From Campylobacteraceae bacterium (lineage in GTDB: Bacteria; Campylobacterota; Campylobacteria; Campylobacterales; Sulfurospirillaceae), in assembly GCA_019162915.1 (NCBI GenBank), contig JAFLKZ010000142.1, positions 1-7,035 of the forward strand: DNA of 7,035 bases, given 5' to 3'. Positions 1-5,596 of this stretch are shown here, in pieces. The first letter of the stretch is position 1. The number at the start of each line of letters is the position of its first letter. The translations under genes were made by a program, and so were the position numbers. Under the pieces are notes generated by a model. That model made no database searches, was not told the DNA's origin, and worked only from the letters and a program-made list of their open reading frames with translations.

Positions 1-385
1 CGACATGATGAGAGATGAGCGTATTTATAGAGCTGTTTTGAGTGCCATCAAACGCTATGATGCTTCTTTAAAACTGATGATTTTGTCCAAAGTAGATACG
101 TCACGTTATGAAGCGATTGCCAAAGAATTTGGCATTGAACTTTTATATGAAGTATTTGCGGATCGCGCTTACGATGATGAGGGATTTTTGGTTCCAAGAA
201 GTCAAAAGGGTGCTGTTTTACATAGTGTAGAATTGGTCAAAGCACGCTTGGAGCTTTTAAAAAATGAAGGTCAATTGGAGACGATTTCTGGTAAAAGAAT
301 TGCACTTAAAATAGATTCGTTGTGTGTGCATGGCGATAATGAAGAGGCGATTGAGCTTGTCAAAATGTTAAGGAATAGCCTTTGA
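1..385 (+). CDS. pxpA: 5-oxoprolinase subunit A (LamB/YcsF family), 3' part only
   Basis: This is the C-terminal 127 residues of PxpA, which works with PxpB and PxpC in the ATP-dependent opening of 5-oxo-L-proline to L-glutamate in the cytoplasm. The gene runs off the left edge. The first complete codon is GAC at 2-4, and the fragment begins Asp-Met-Met-Arg-Asp, which in this family follows a conserved KPHGALYN motif, so the ATG at position 5 is internal and not a start. Other family marks are the FADRAYDDEG stretch (about fragment residues 52-61, with LVPR following) and the terminal CVHGDN motif near 108-113. A full family member has about 245-255 residues, so roughly half is missing. The stop overlaps the pxpB start by four bases (TTGA). 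Identity is very likely; promoter and regulation lie outside the window. Confidence 0.93.
   Translation, partial: DMMRDERIYRAVLSAIKRYDASLKLMILSKVDTSRYEAIAKEFGIELLYEVFADRAYDDEGFLVPRSQKGAVLHSVELVKARLELLKNEGQLETISGKRIALKIDSLCVHGDNEEAIELVKMLRNSL
370..374 (+). promoter_or_regulatory. Ribosome binding site for pxpB
   Basis: AAGGA lies inside the last codons of pxpA, seven bases before the TTG at 382. It supports TTG as the true start of pxpB, because no ATG lies near the expected N-terminus. Confidence 0.7.
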
Positions 386-1065
386 AATTAGACTTTTGCA
401 TTGCTTCTTATAATTCTCTTATGATTTATTTTGGAGAAAAAATAGACCCATTAATTGCGAAAGAAGTTCAAAAAGCCTATCTCGCACTTAAAGATGCGAA
501 TATAAAAGGATTTTTGGAGATTATTCCTTCTTATGCTTCTGTGATGATTACATATGATATTTTAGAATATAGCTATGAAGAAGTTTGCAAAACAGCACGC
601 TTGCTTATCGAGAATGCTAAAGAAATTGATGTGAAGCATCAAAAAATTGTGACCATTCCTACATATTATGGGTTAGAGGTGGGACTTGATTTGGAGATAT
701 TAGCCGAAGAAAAAAAGCTGAGTGTCGAAGAGATTATAGCTTTACATGTAAAGGAAAGCTATTTTGTATACGCTATTGGTTTTGCTCCTGGATTTGCGTA
801 CCTAGGTGAGATTGATGCAGCACTTTGCACGGCGCGACTCTCTTCTCCCAGAAAGGCAGTTCCCAAAGGAAGTGTGGCGATAGCCGATAGGCAAACGGCG
901 GTTTACCCGGCACTAAGTCCTGGGGGTTGGAAGATACTTGGTCGAACACCAACAGCAATGTTTGATAGCGCTTACGAGGGACTTTCTCTTTTACATGTAG
1001 GCGATTTAGTACGATTTGAAGCCATCACGAAAGAGGTATTTTTAAAATTAGGCGGTGTTTTGTGA
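382..1065 (+). CDS. pxpB: 5-oxoprolinase subunit B (KipI-like carboxyltransferase domain 1)
   Basis: PxpB (formerly called KipI or YbgJ) pairs with PxpC to form the part of 5-oxoprolinase that resembles allophanate hydrolase subunit 1; PxpA is the third component. The 227-residue product matches the usual length of about 220-240. Family signatures are GFAPGFAYLG at 133-142, SPRKAVPKGSVAIA at 155-168 and SPGGW at 179-183. The start is TTG, overlapping the pxpA stop as TTGA and preceded by AAGGA, so translation is probably coupled. The stop overlaps the next gene in the same way. Two copies of the palindromic repeat described at 741 and 990 lie within the gene and encode LHVK (121-124) and LHVG (204-207). 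In Bacillus the homologue was first described as an inhibitor of the KinA kinase; I see no reason to give it that role here. Confidence 0.95.
   Translation: MKLDFCIASYNSLMIYFGEKIDPLIAKEVQKAYLALKDANIKGFLEIIPSYASVMITYDILEYSYEEVCKTARLLIENAKEIDVKHQKIVTIPTYYGLEVGLDLEILAEEKKLSVEEIIALHVKESYFVYAIGFAPGFAYLGEIDAALCTARLSSPRKAVPKGSVAIADRQTAVYPALSPGGWKILGRTPTAMFDSAYEGLSLLHVGDLVRFEAITKEVFLKLGGVL
741..752. repeat. Iterated palindrome copy 1, TTTACATGTAAA (in pxpB)
   Basis: This is a perfect 12-bp palindrome, and with flanking C and G the symmetry reaches 14 bp (740-753). It reads Leu-His-Val-Lys as codons 121-124 of pxpB. It is one of four exact copies in the window; see the copies at 4752, 4773 and 5172. 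Confidence 0.85.
990..1001. repeat. Iterated palindrome copy 2, variant TTTACATGTAGG (in pxpB)
   Basis: The first ten bases match the 12-bp palindrome and the last two are GG instead of AA. It encodes Leu-His-Val-Gly at residues 204-207 of PxpB. The same variant recurs at 5028 in pgeF. Confidence 0.65.
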
Positions 1066-1979
1066 ATGGTTTATTGATTCAAAAGGGGGGAGTGCAAAGT
1101 AGTATCCAAGATGCAGGGCGGGTTGGTTTTAGTGCCATTGGACTGACGCAAAGTGGTGCAATGGATGAATATGCTTTTGGCTACGCCAATCTTCTTTTAG
1201 GAAATCCTTTTAATACCAGTGTCATTGAAGTAGCACTTGGTGGTCTTTCTCTCATCGTCAAAGGAAGGTTAAGTCTCTCACTCTGTGGAGCAGATATGAA
1301 GTGCACCATTAATGAAAAAAATGTTCCCATGTGGAATACCTACAATCTTAAAGAGGGAGATATTTTAACTTTAGGCTTTGCAACACAGGGAAGTTTTGCT
1401 TATATTGGAGTAAAAGGTGGTTTCAAAACACCTTTGCAGTATGGTAGTTATTCTACTAGTATCAAAGAAGGATTGGGGGGCATTGAGGGTAGAAAACTAG
1501 GCAAGGGTGATTTTTTAGCGTGCGATAATGTGTTGCCAAGTGCGAGAAAAAGTGTTCAAAGAGAGTCGATTCCAAAGTATGGTAAAGAAATTACTTTACG
1601 GCTTGTTCTAGGTTACCAAAGCGAACTTTTTTCGCAAGAACAACAGCATACTTTTTTCACCGCCCCATACACCTACAAAGGTGAGGGCGATAGAATGGGT
1701 TATCGCTTATGTGGCGAAAAAGTTGTTTCCAAAGTCAGTGGTATACTCTCGGAGCCTATCTGTTTTGGAGCAGTACAAATTCCTAGTCATGGTGAACCTA
1801 TTGTTCTTTTAAAAGAGAGACAAACGATAGGAGGCTATCCTAAAATAGGCTCTGTCTTATGTGTGGATTGTTTTAAGCTTTCTCAGTTAAAGCCAGGGGG
1901 AACCGTGAAATTTGAAGTGATAACATTAGAAGAGGCTCAAGCAAAAGCGAGAGCCTTTTATAGTTTTTTCAAGTTTTAA
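1062..1979 (+). CDS. pxpC: 5-oxoprolinase subunit C (KipA-like carboxyltransferase domain 2)
   Basis: PxpC (formerly KipA or YbgK) is the partner of PxpB in ATP-dependent 5-oxoprolinase and belongs to the biotin-dependent carboxyltransferase-like family. At 305 residues it has the usual length. Visible marks are the N-terminal SIQDAGRVGFSAIGLTQSGAMD block (residues 14-35), the NLLLGNP segment that follows it, GDRMGYRL, and a C-terminal ERQTIGGYPKIG stretch. The start is GTG within GTGA, overlapping the pxpB stop. The nearby ATG at 1066 is in another frame and meets a stop after two codons. A GGCGG sequence at 1051-1055 is a plausible ribosome site. The gene ends 11 bp inside the convergent chemoreceptor gene and seems to carry its own terminator in its last codons. 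Confidence 0.95.
   Translation: MNGLLIQKGGVQSSIQDAGRVGFSAIGLTQSGAMDEYAFGYANLLLGNPFNTSVIEVALGGLSLIVKGRLSLSLCGADMKCTINEKNVPMWNTYNLKEGDILTLGFATQGSFAYIGVKGGFKTPLQYGSYSTSIKEGLGGIEGRKLGKGDFLACDNVLPSARKSVQRESIPKYGKEITLRLVLGYQSELFSQEQQHTFFTAPYTYKGEGDRMGYRLCGEKVVSKVSGILSEPICFGAVQIPSHGEPIVLLKERQTIGGYPKIGSVLCVDCFKLSQLKPGGTVKFEVITLEEAQAKARAFYSFFKF
1933..1969 (+). terminator. Intrinsic terminator inside the 3' end of pxpC
   Basis: AGGCTC (1933-1938) pairs with GAGCCT (1951-1956). The 12-base loop may close further by GC/GC pairing around AAAA (1941-1948). TTTTATAG and a run of six T follow directly up to 1969. This fits a rho-independent terminator for the pxp operon, placed within the coding sequence because the next gene on the other strand starts to overlap here. 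On the - strand the same hairpin lacks a good T-run. Confidence 0.6.
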
Positions 1980-3921
1980 AATTTTCTAGGACATTATTGA
2001 GCTGATCTGCCAAATCACTGAGGTGTTCAGTAGCACTGCTCACCTCTTCCATGCTTCTAGCATTACTCACCGTAATAGTGTTGATGTCTTCTATCTTTTT
2101 GGCTATTTCATCAACGCGTTTACCAGTGTCAATATAATCTTGCACGGTGTGTTCGCTTGATTGTGTGGCATCATTCATGATATGGGTTGTCTCGTTGATG
2201 TTTTTTTCCACATCTGCAGCTATTTTCGTGAGGCTTTCCATATTTTTTGAGTTACTATTCATGTGGTCACTTGCGTCATTGATCGCTTGTACGATGACAT
2301 TGATAGTTGCATTTATCTCGGTAAGGCTTTTTTGTGTTCGCTCCGCAAGGTTTCGTACTTCATCCGCAACAACGGCAAATCCACGTCCATGCTCTCCCGC
2401 ACGTGCAGCTTCAATGGCAGCGTTGAGTGCTAAAAGATTGGTTTGGTCTGCAATATCTGAGATAACTGTTAAAACACCTTTAACCTGATCTGCATCATGG
2501 CTGAGTTGGGACATTTTATGTGCTAGTTCGATTTCTGTTTGCGCACTAGATTGAACTTGCGTTGCCATTTTAATGATTTGATTTTTAGCTCCGATGAGTT
2601 TTTCATTGGCTTTTTCAATTTCTAATTTTGATTTTTCTGCTTTTTGAAGAGAAGAAGTGAGCTCATCTTTGATATTTTTTGACATGATATTAGTTTCAGT
2701 GACTATTAAAGAAGTGTCTTCAGCTCTTTTCCCTACTTCAAGTGCTGTGGAACTAAGCTCATTGGCAACAGAAGCATTTTCACTACTTGAAGATTTAGCC
2801 GTACTCACTGCTACGCGTACTTTCTCGATGAATTTGTTAAATTCCATAGAAGCTTGGCCTATCTCATCGTGACTTTTAATCTCCATGTGCTTAGTCAAGT
2901 CCCCATCACCACTGGAAAGATTTTCAGATCTATACTTCAATTCTTTGATAGGATTAATAACAACTTTTTTCAATATAAAAACCAGTAATCCCATGATAAA
3001 CATTGTAATAATAGACATAATGGTAATTTGTTTTATCATCACGTATTGTGCTTCATTAACAGTAGCTTGAACGGCTTTGAGCTCTTTTGCAATCAACACT
3101 TCACCTGCTCTATTACCATCAAATGCTTTGAGTTCTTCTCGTACTACAAAGTAATTAGGCGTAGAAAAAGTTGCCCCTTGCAAAGCGAGGTCAAGGTTTT
3201 TAATTTCTTCAAAAAGTTTCATATCCGTTGATTCTTTTTTCTGAGAAAGGGCAGTATCCTTAGCTAAAAGTGCATCTTTAGCACCAGCACTTAAATCTAA
3301 AAGTTTTTTATCAGTTAAAAAGATAACACTAGCGCCCAAATCTTTTTTTGCATTGTTCGCGATAGATCCAAAAGATTGGATAAATTCGACCGAACCTAGA
3401 TATTCTCCATCTTTAAGTACAGGAGCTACGCCTCTAAGCGTCATACCTGCTACACCCATTTCGATAGCAGTAAGAGGTTGTTTGGTTTCTTTAACTTTTT
3501 TAATAGTATGTCTAAAACTAGAAAGTTCATCTCCAAATTTGTTGGGCATCCATTCTCGTAAAAAACTTTTAATGTCTTTGGTATGAATGTGAATCTGGAT
3601 ATTTTTAAAATCAGTTTTTTCTTTATAGGTTTTAGTCAGCTCATTTAACCCTTTGATTGCAAGGTTTCGGTCGTTATTGAGGAGGGCATCTATCACATAA
3701 AAATTTGCAGCAATATTGATGGCATTGGTGATGGCAATGTCATATTTTCCCTCTAATTGATTGGTGACATACACTTTAAGCGTCTCTTTTTCTTTCACAT
3801 AGACACTTTTTTCAATATCCTTAATGCTTAAAAAGGAGAAAAGAAGAATTAAAAAAAGACCTATAATAAGACCTAAAAATAGGGGAATATATATTTTTTT
3901 AGAAATTGACCAATGATTCAT
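1969..3921 (-). CDS. Methyl-accepting chemotaxis protein with dCache_3-like sensor domain
   Basis: This is an inner-membrane chemoreceptor that signals to CheA/CheW. Residues 10-33 form the first membrane helix. A periplasmic region of about 265 residues follows, whose FLREWMPNKFGDELSSF and GVAGMTLRGVAPV segments resemble the dCache_3 sensor family. A second membrane helix lies near 299-319, then a HAMP domain from about 321 to 375 containing NPIKEL and DEIG. The cytoplasmic signalling coiled coil (about 376-650) has its hairpin tip around EAARAGEHGRGFAVVADEVR, with His511 at the centre and arms of roughly equal length. There is no C-terminal pentapeptide for CheR binding. The ATG has AAAGGA six bases upstream (3928-3933). 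The gene is monocistronic, convergent with pxpC and divergent from ribE. The ligand cannot be told from sequence; adjacency to the pxp genes is not operonic, so it is weak evidence. Confidence 0.95.
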   Translation of the reverse strand: MNHWSISKKIYIPLFLGLIIGLFLILLFSFLSIKDIEKSVYVKEKETLKVYVTNQLEGKYDIAITNAINIAANFYVIDALLNNDRNLAIKGLNELTKTYKEKTDFKNIQIHIHTKDIKSFLREWMPNKFGDELSSFRHTIKKVKETKQPLTAIEMGVAGMTLRGVAPVLKDGEYLGSVEFIQSFGSIANNAKKDLGASVIFLTDKKLLDLSAGAKDALLAKDTALSQKKESTDMKLFEEIKNLDLALQGATFSTPNYFVVREELKAFDGNRAGEVLIAKELKAVQATVNEAQYVMIKQITIMSIITMFIMGLLVFILKKVVINPIKELKYRSENLSSGDGDLTKHMEIKSHDEIGQASMEFNKFIEKVRVAVSTAKSSSSENASVANELSSTALEVGKRAEDTSLIVTETNIMSKNIKDELTSSLQKAEKSKLEIEKANEKLIGAKNQIIKMATQVQSSAQTEIELAHKMSQLSHDADQVKGVLTVISDIADQTNLLALNAAIEAARAGEHGRGFAVVADEVRNLAERTQKSLTEINATINVIVQAINDASDHMNSNSKNMESLTKIAADVEKNINETTHIMNDATQSSEHTVQDYIDTGKRVDEIAKKIEDINTITVSNARSMEEVSSATEHLSDLADQLNNVLENFKT

Positions 3922-3936
3922 AATAAATCCTTTAAT

Positions 3937-3950
3937 ATAATTATAATTAT
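3937..3950. promoter_or_regulatory. AT-only palindrome before the chemoreceptor gene (possible Fur-like site)
   Basis: ATAATTATAATTAT is a perfect 14-bp palindrome between the putative promoter and the ribosome site of the chemoreceptor gene. With flanks it loosely resembles the GATAAT-type repeats of Fur boxes, but the region is so AT-rich that chance symmetry is likely. Confidence 0.2.
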
Positions 3951-3953
3951 TGT

Positions 3954-3959
3954 ATTGTA
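3954..3959 (-). promoter_or_regulatory. Possible -10 element for the chemoreceptor gene
   Basis: Reading the - strand, TACAAT occurs here and again overlapping at 3949-3954, about 30 bases before the start codon. This leaves room for a transcription start and the AAAGGA ribosome site. No recognisable -35 is seen, which is common in this phylum. A sigma-28-like element was not found. Confidence 0.3.
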
Positions 3960-3964
3960 TATTT

Positions 3965-3982
3965 CTTTAAATAAGTTTAAAG
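3965..3982. promoter_or_regulatory. Inverted repeat CTTTAAA-TAAG-TTTAAAG, possible operator
   Basis: Two 7-base arms separated by four bases form an 18-bp dyad within the divergent promoter region. It lies just upstream of the putative -10 of the chemoreceptor gene and about 50 bp upstream of the ribE -10. The arm-N4-arm layout is like sites of dimeric regulators of the CRP/FNR type, but the arm sequence does not match TTGAT. Low AT complexity limits confidence. Confidence 0.35.
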
Positions 3983-4032
3983 GTAACTTTTTTGTTATAT
4001 TTTTGGTAATTCAGTTCTATCAATTTGAAAAT

Positions 4033-4041
4033 TGCTATAAT
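4033..4041 (+). promoter_or_regulatory. Extended -10 promoter of the ribE operon
   Basis: TGCTATAAT combines the TGn extension with a perfect TATAAT. It lies 30 bases before the ribE start, with no convincing -35, as is usual in Campylobacterota. The implied leader of about 20-25 bases is far too short for an FMN riboswitch. Confidence 0.7.
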
Positions 4042-4070
4042 AAATTTCTTAAAATACTAAAAGGCACGTG

Positions 4071-4679
4071 ATGTTTACAGGATTAATTCGAGAATTTGCT
4101 CATGTAGTGAGTTATGAAAATAACGTCTTAACACTAAGAGCAAAGTACAAACCTCTCATCGGTGATAGCATTGCCATTAATGGTGCTTGTCTAACCGTTA
4201 TAAAACTTTTTGATGATGGTTTTAGTGTAGAACTTTCCCTTGAAACAAGAGCACTCATCGCCATTGAAAACTTGCAAGAAATTGTTCATATAGAGCCAGC
4301 TTTAAGCCTTGGTGATAAGTTAGATGGACATATGGTGCAAGGACATATTGACTGTTTAGGGACGATAAAAAGCATCGCCAAAAAAGAAAATGGGGTAGAT
4401 ATATTAATCTCTTTGCCAGAAGAATTTAGTAAATTTGTTATTCCCAAGGGAAGTGTTGCTATCGATGGTGTGAGTTTGACCGTCAATGATGTCACTAAAA
4501 ATGAATTTCGTCTCACCATCATTCCACACACATTAGAAAAAACACTTTTTAAAGCGTACAAAATCGGGCAAAAAGTGAACATTGAAACAGATATGTTTGC
4601 ACGTTATATCTACCACATGTTCAAAGGCAATCAGCCGATGGATTGGAATACGGTTGAACGTATCATGGCAACTTACTAA
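4071..4679 (+). CDS. ribE: Riboflavin synthase, alpha subunit
   Basis: This enzyme joins two molecules of 6,7-dimethyl-8-ribityllumazine to give riboflavin and a pyrimidinedione, the last step of riboflavin synthesis in the cytoplasm. The 202 residues fall into the usual two homologous lumazine-binding halves: MFTGLIRE opens the first, with GDSIAINGACLTV as its signature, and MVQGHIDCLGTI (from about residue 88) opens the second, with GSVAIDGVSLTVNDV repeating that signature. The start is the ATG at 4071, giving the family's MFTG N-terminus, with AAAAGG at 4059-4064 six bases before it. A GTG three bases earlier would leave too little spacing. It is the first gene of an operon with pgeF, which begins four bases after its stop. 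The symbol is also written ribC in E. coli. Confidence 0.96.
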   Translation: MFTGLIREFAHVVSYENNVLTLRAKYKPLIGDSIAINGACLTVIKLFDDGFSVELSLETRALIAIENLQEIVHIEPALSLGDKLDGHMVQGHIDCLGTIKSIAKKENGVDILISLPEEFSKFVIPKGSVAIDGVSLTVNDVTKNEFRLTIIPHTLEKTLFKAYKIGQKVNIETDMFARYIYHMFKGNQPMDWNTVERIMATY

Positions 4680-4683
4680 CCCA

Positions 4684-5358
4684 ATGCAAAAACTTTTTAC
4701 TACACGTTTTGGAGGGGTGAGTCAAGTCCCTTTTGATTCACTCAATGTGGGTTTACATGTAAACGATAATGCTTTACATGTAAAAGAAAATAGAGCTATT
4801 TTAAAAAAACAATTAGGCGTTTCAAATCTTGTTTTTATGAATCAAGTGCATGGTGATGAGGTAGTTGTTGTCTCCAAAGGCGATGAATATCCCTCGTGTG
4901 ATGCGCTGATTTGTGCGCAAGAGGATATCGGATTAGTCGTGATGGTGGCAGATTGTATTCCTATTCTTTTTTATGATAGGGTTCGACATATCATCGGTGT
5001 TGCGCACGCAGGAAGAGCGGGAAGTGCTTTACATGTAGGGCAAAAAACTATTGCTAAGATGCAAGAAGTCTTTGGCTCAAAGATAGAAGATATGCAAGTT
5101 TTTATGGGACCTTCTATCCAAAAGTGTTGTTATGAAGTGGGGATAGAAGCAACGGTGGGATTAGAAAAATGTTTACATGTAAAGCATGGCCGTTATTTTT
5201 TAGATTTGCAAAGTGCCAATAAAGAAGACTTTTTAGCCCTTGGCATTAGAGAAGAAGCGATTGAAATTTCTCCGATTTGTACGTGTTGCGATAAGGATTA
5301 TTTTTCTTACCGTAGAGATAAAACAACGGGAAGATTTTGTGGAGTGATTACACTATGA
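4684..5358 (+). CDS. pgeF: Peptidoglycan-editing factor, polyphenol-oxidase / laccase-domain family (YfiH-like)
   Basis: PgeF (YfiH, Pfam Cu-oxidase_4) is a cytoplasmic zinc enzyme. In E. coli it removes wrongly added L-Ser from UDP-MurNAc; relatives act on purine nucleosides or phenols. The 224 residues include the TTRFGGVSQ start block, NQVHGDE with His56, VADCIPIL with Cys91, and VAHAGRAG with His108, which together form the His-Cys-His metal set. Near the C-terminus CTCCDKDYFSYRRDKTTGR matches the family ending. The family's usual AHAGWRG reads AHAGRAG here. The ATG at 4684 gives the expected N-terminus. It has no Shine-Dalgarno sequence and lies four bases after the ribE stop, so translation is probably coupled. 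An open frame continues upstream to 4582 but is only ribE read out of frame. Four copies of the iterated palindrome lie inside the gene. Confidence 0.9.
   Translation: MQKLFTTRFGGVSQVPFDSLNVGLHVNDNALHVKENRAILKKQLGVSNLVFMNQVHGDEVVVVSKGDEYPSCDALICAQEDIGLVVMVADCIPILFYDRVRHIIGVAHAGRAGSALHVGQKTIAKMQEVFGSKIEDMQVFMGPSIQKCCYEVGIEATVGLEKCLHVKHGRYFLDLQSANKEDFLALGIREEAIEISPICTCCDKDYFSYRRDKTTGRFCGVITL
4752..4763. repeat. Iterated palindrome copy 3, TTTACATGTAAA (in pgeF)
   Basis: This is an exact copy; flanking G and C extend the symmetry to 14 bp (4751-4764). It encodes Leu24-His25-Val26-Asn27. The next exact copy follows with a centre-to-centre distance of 21 bp. Confidence 0.85.
4773..4784. repeat. 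Iterated palindrome copy 4, TTTACATGTAAA (in pgeF)
   Basis: This is an exact copy encoding Leu31-His32-Val33-Lys34. It lies nine bases after the end of copy 3, so the two stand on the same face of the helix at two turns' distance. Confidence 0.85.
5028..5039. repeat. Iterated palindrome copy 5, variant TTTACATGTAGG (in pgeF)
   Basis: This is the same GG-ending variant as at 990. It encodes Leu116-His117-Val118-Gly119, shortly after the catalytic-type His108. Confidence 0.65.
5172..5183. repeat. Iterated palindrome copy 6, TTTACATGTAAA (in pgeF)
   Basis: This is an exact copy encoding Leu164-His165-Val166-Lys167, in a part of the protein that varies between family members. Confidence 0.85.
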
Positions 5359-5594
5359 TTAAACAGTATCAAGCGATGCAAACACTAAAATCAACGAGCG
5401 AAGATGCAAGAGTTATTTTGCAAGTGATGGTAAGAGCTAAAAAGTTTGATTTGCCTTTGTTTCAAAATGAAAGCATTGCCACGATGTTACTAGGCGTTAG
5501 AGAACAAGATGCCTTTTCTCCGCCTCTCGTTGAAGCTCTCAAAAAGGCTTTTAACGAGATGGCGGAAGTTGAAAAAAAGGCACAAGTGAGTTAA
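5355..5594 (+). CDS. Small protein of unknown function (79 residues)
   Basis: I do not recognise this protein. It is 79 residues, soluble in character, rich in Lys, Glu, Ala and Met, with no signal peptide, membrane segment or Cys. Its pattern suggests mainly helices: one near residues 14-30, a middle segment with NESIATMLLG, and a charged C-terminal helix from about 58 to 77 ending in EMAEVEKKAQVS. The ATG overlaps the pgeF stop as ATGA, with GGAG at 5341-5344 ten bases before it, so it is the third gene of the ribE operon and probably translated by coupling. An in-frame TTG at 5337 is a less likely start. The stop is two bases from the end of the convergent NnrS-family gene, with no clear terminator between them. 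Overlap with pgeF, strand agreement and codon use like its neighbours support a real gene. Confidence 0.75.
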   Translation: MIKQYQAMQTLKSTSEDARVILQVMVRAKKFDLPLFQNESIATMLLGVREQDAFSPPLVEALKKAFNEMAEVEKKAQVS

Positions 5595-5596
5595 AC

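Noticed and set aside
217..230. TTTACATAGTGTAG in pxpA as a seventh copy of the palindrome
   Set aside because: It shares only TTTACAT before diverging, and the family often has a similar LH residue pair here; chance resemblance.
773..958. - strand frame of 61 codons within pxpB
   Set aside because: It is a shadow of conserved PxpB motifs, without ribosome site or recognisable product.
1085..1480. Two runs of six G in pxpC (1085-1090 and 1475-1480) as phase-variable tracts
   Set aside because: Phase-variable G tracts in this phylum are usually longer, both runs leave the frame intact, and housekeeping enzymes are not typical targets.
2147..3586. Several + strand open frames of 60-113 codons
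   Set aside because: They lie opposite the chemoreceptor gene, whose domains account fully for the sequence; the antisense products show no family pattern.
4068..4070. GTG as start of ribE
   Set aside because: It would leave only three bases after AAAAGG; the ATG at 4071 gives correct spacing and the family's MFTG N-terminus.
4042..4070. FMN riboswitch before ribE
   Set aside because: The leader after the -10 is only about 25 bases and has no RFN-type pairing.
4286..4582. - strand frame of 98 codons within ribE
   Set aside because: It is antisense to the second lumazine-binding half of riboflavin synthase; no independent support.
4615..4620. ACATGT core in ribE as another copy
   Set aside because: Only the six-base core matches; the TTT and AAA arms are absent.
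4582..4683. Upstream extension of the pgeF frame to an ATG at 4582
   Set aside because: The added 34 residues are ribE read in another frame; family proteins begin at the segment starting at 4684.
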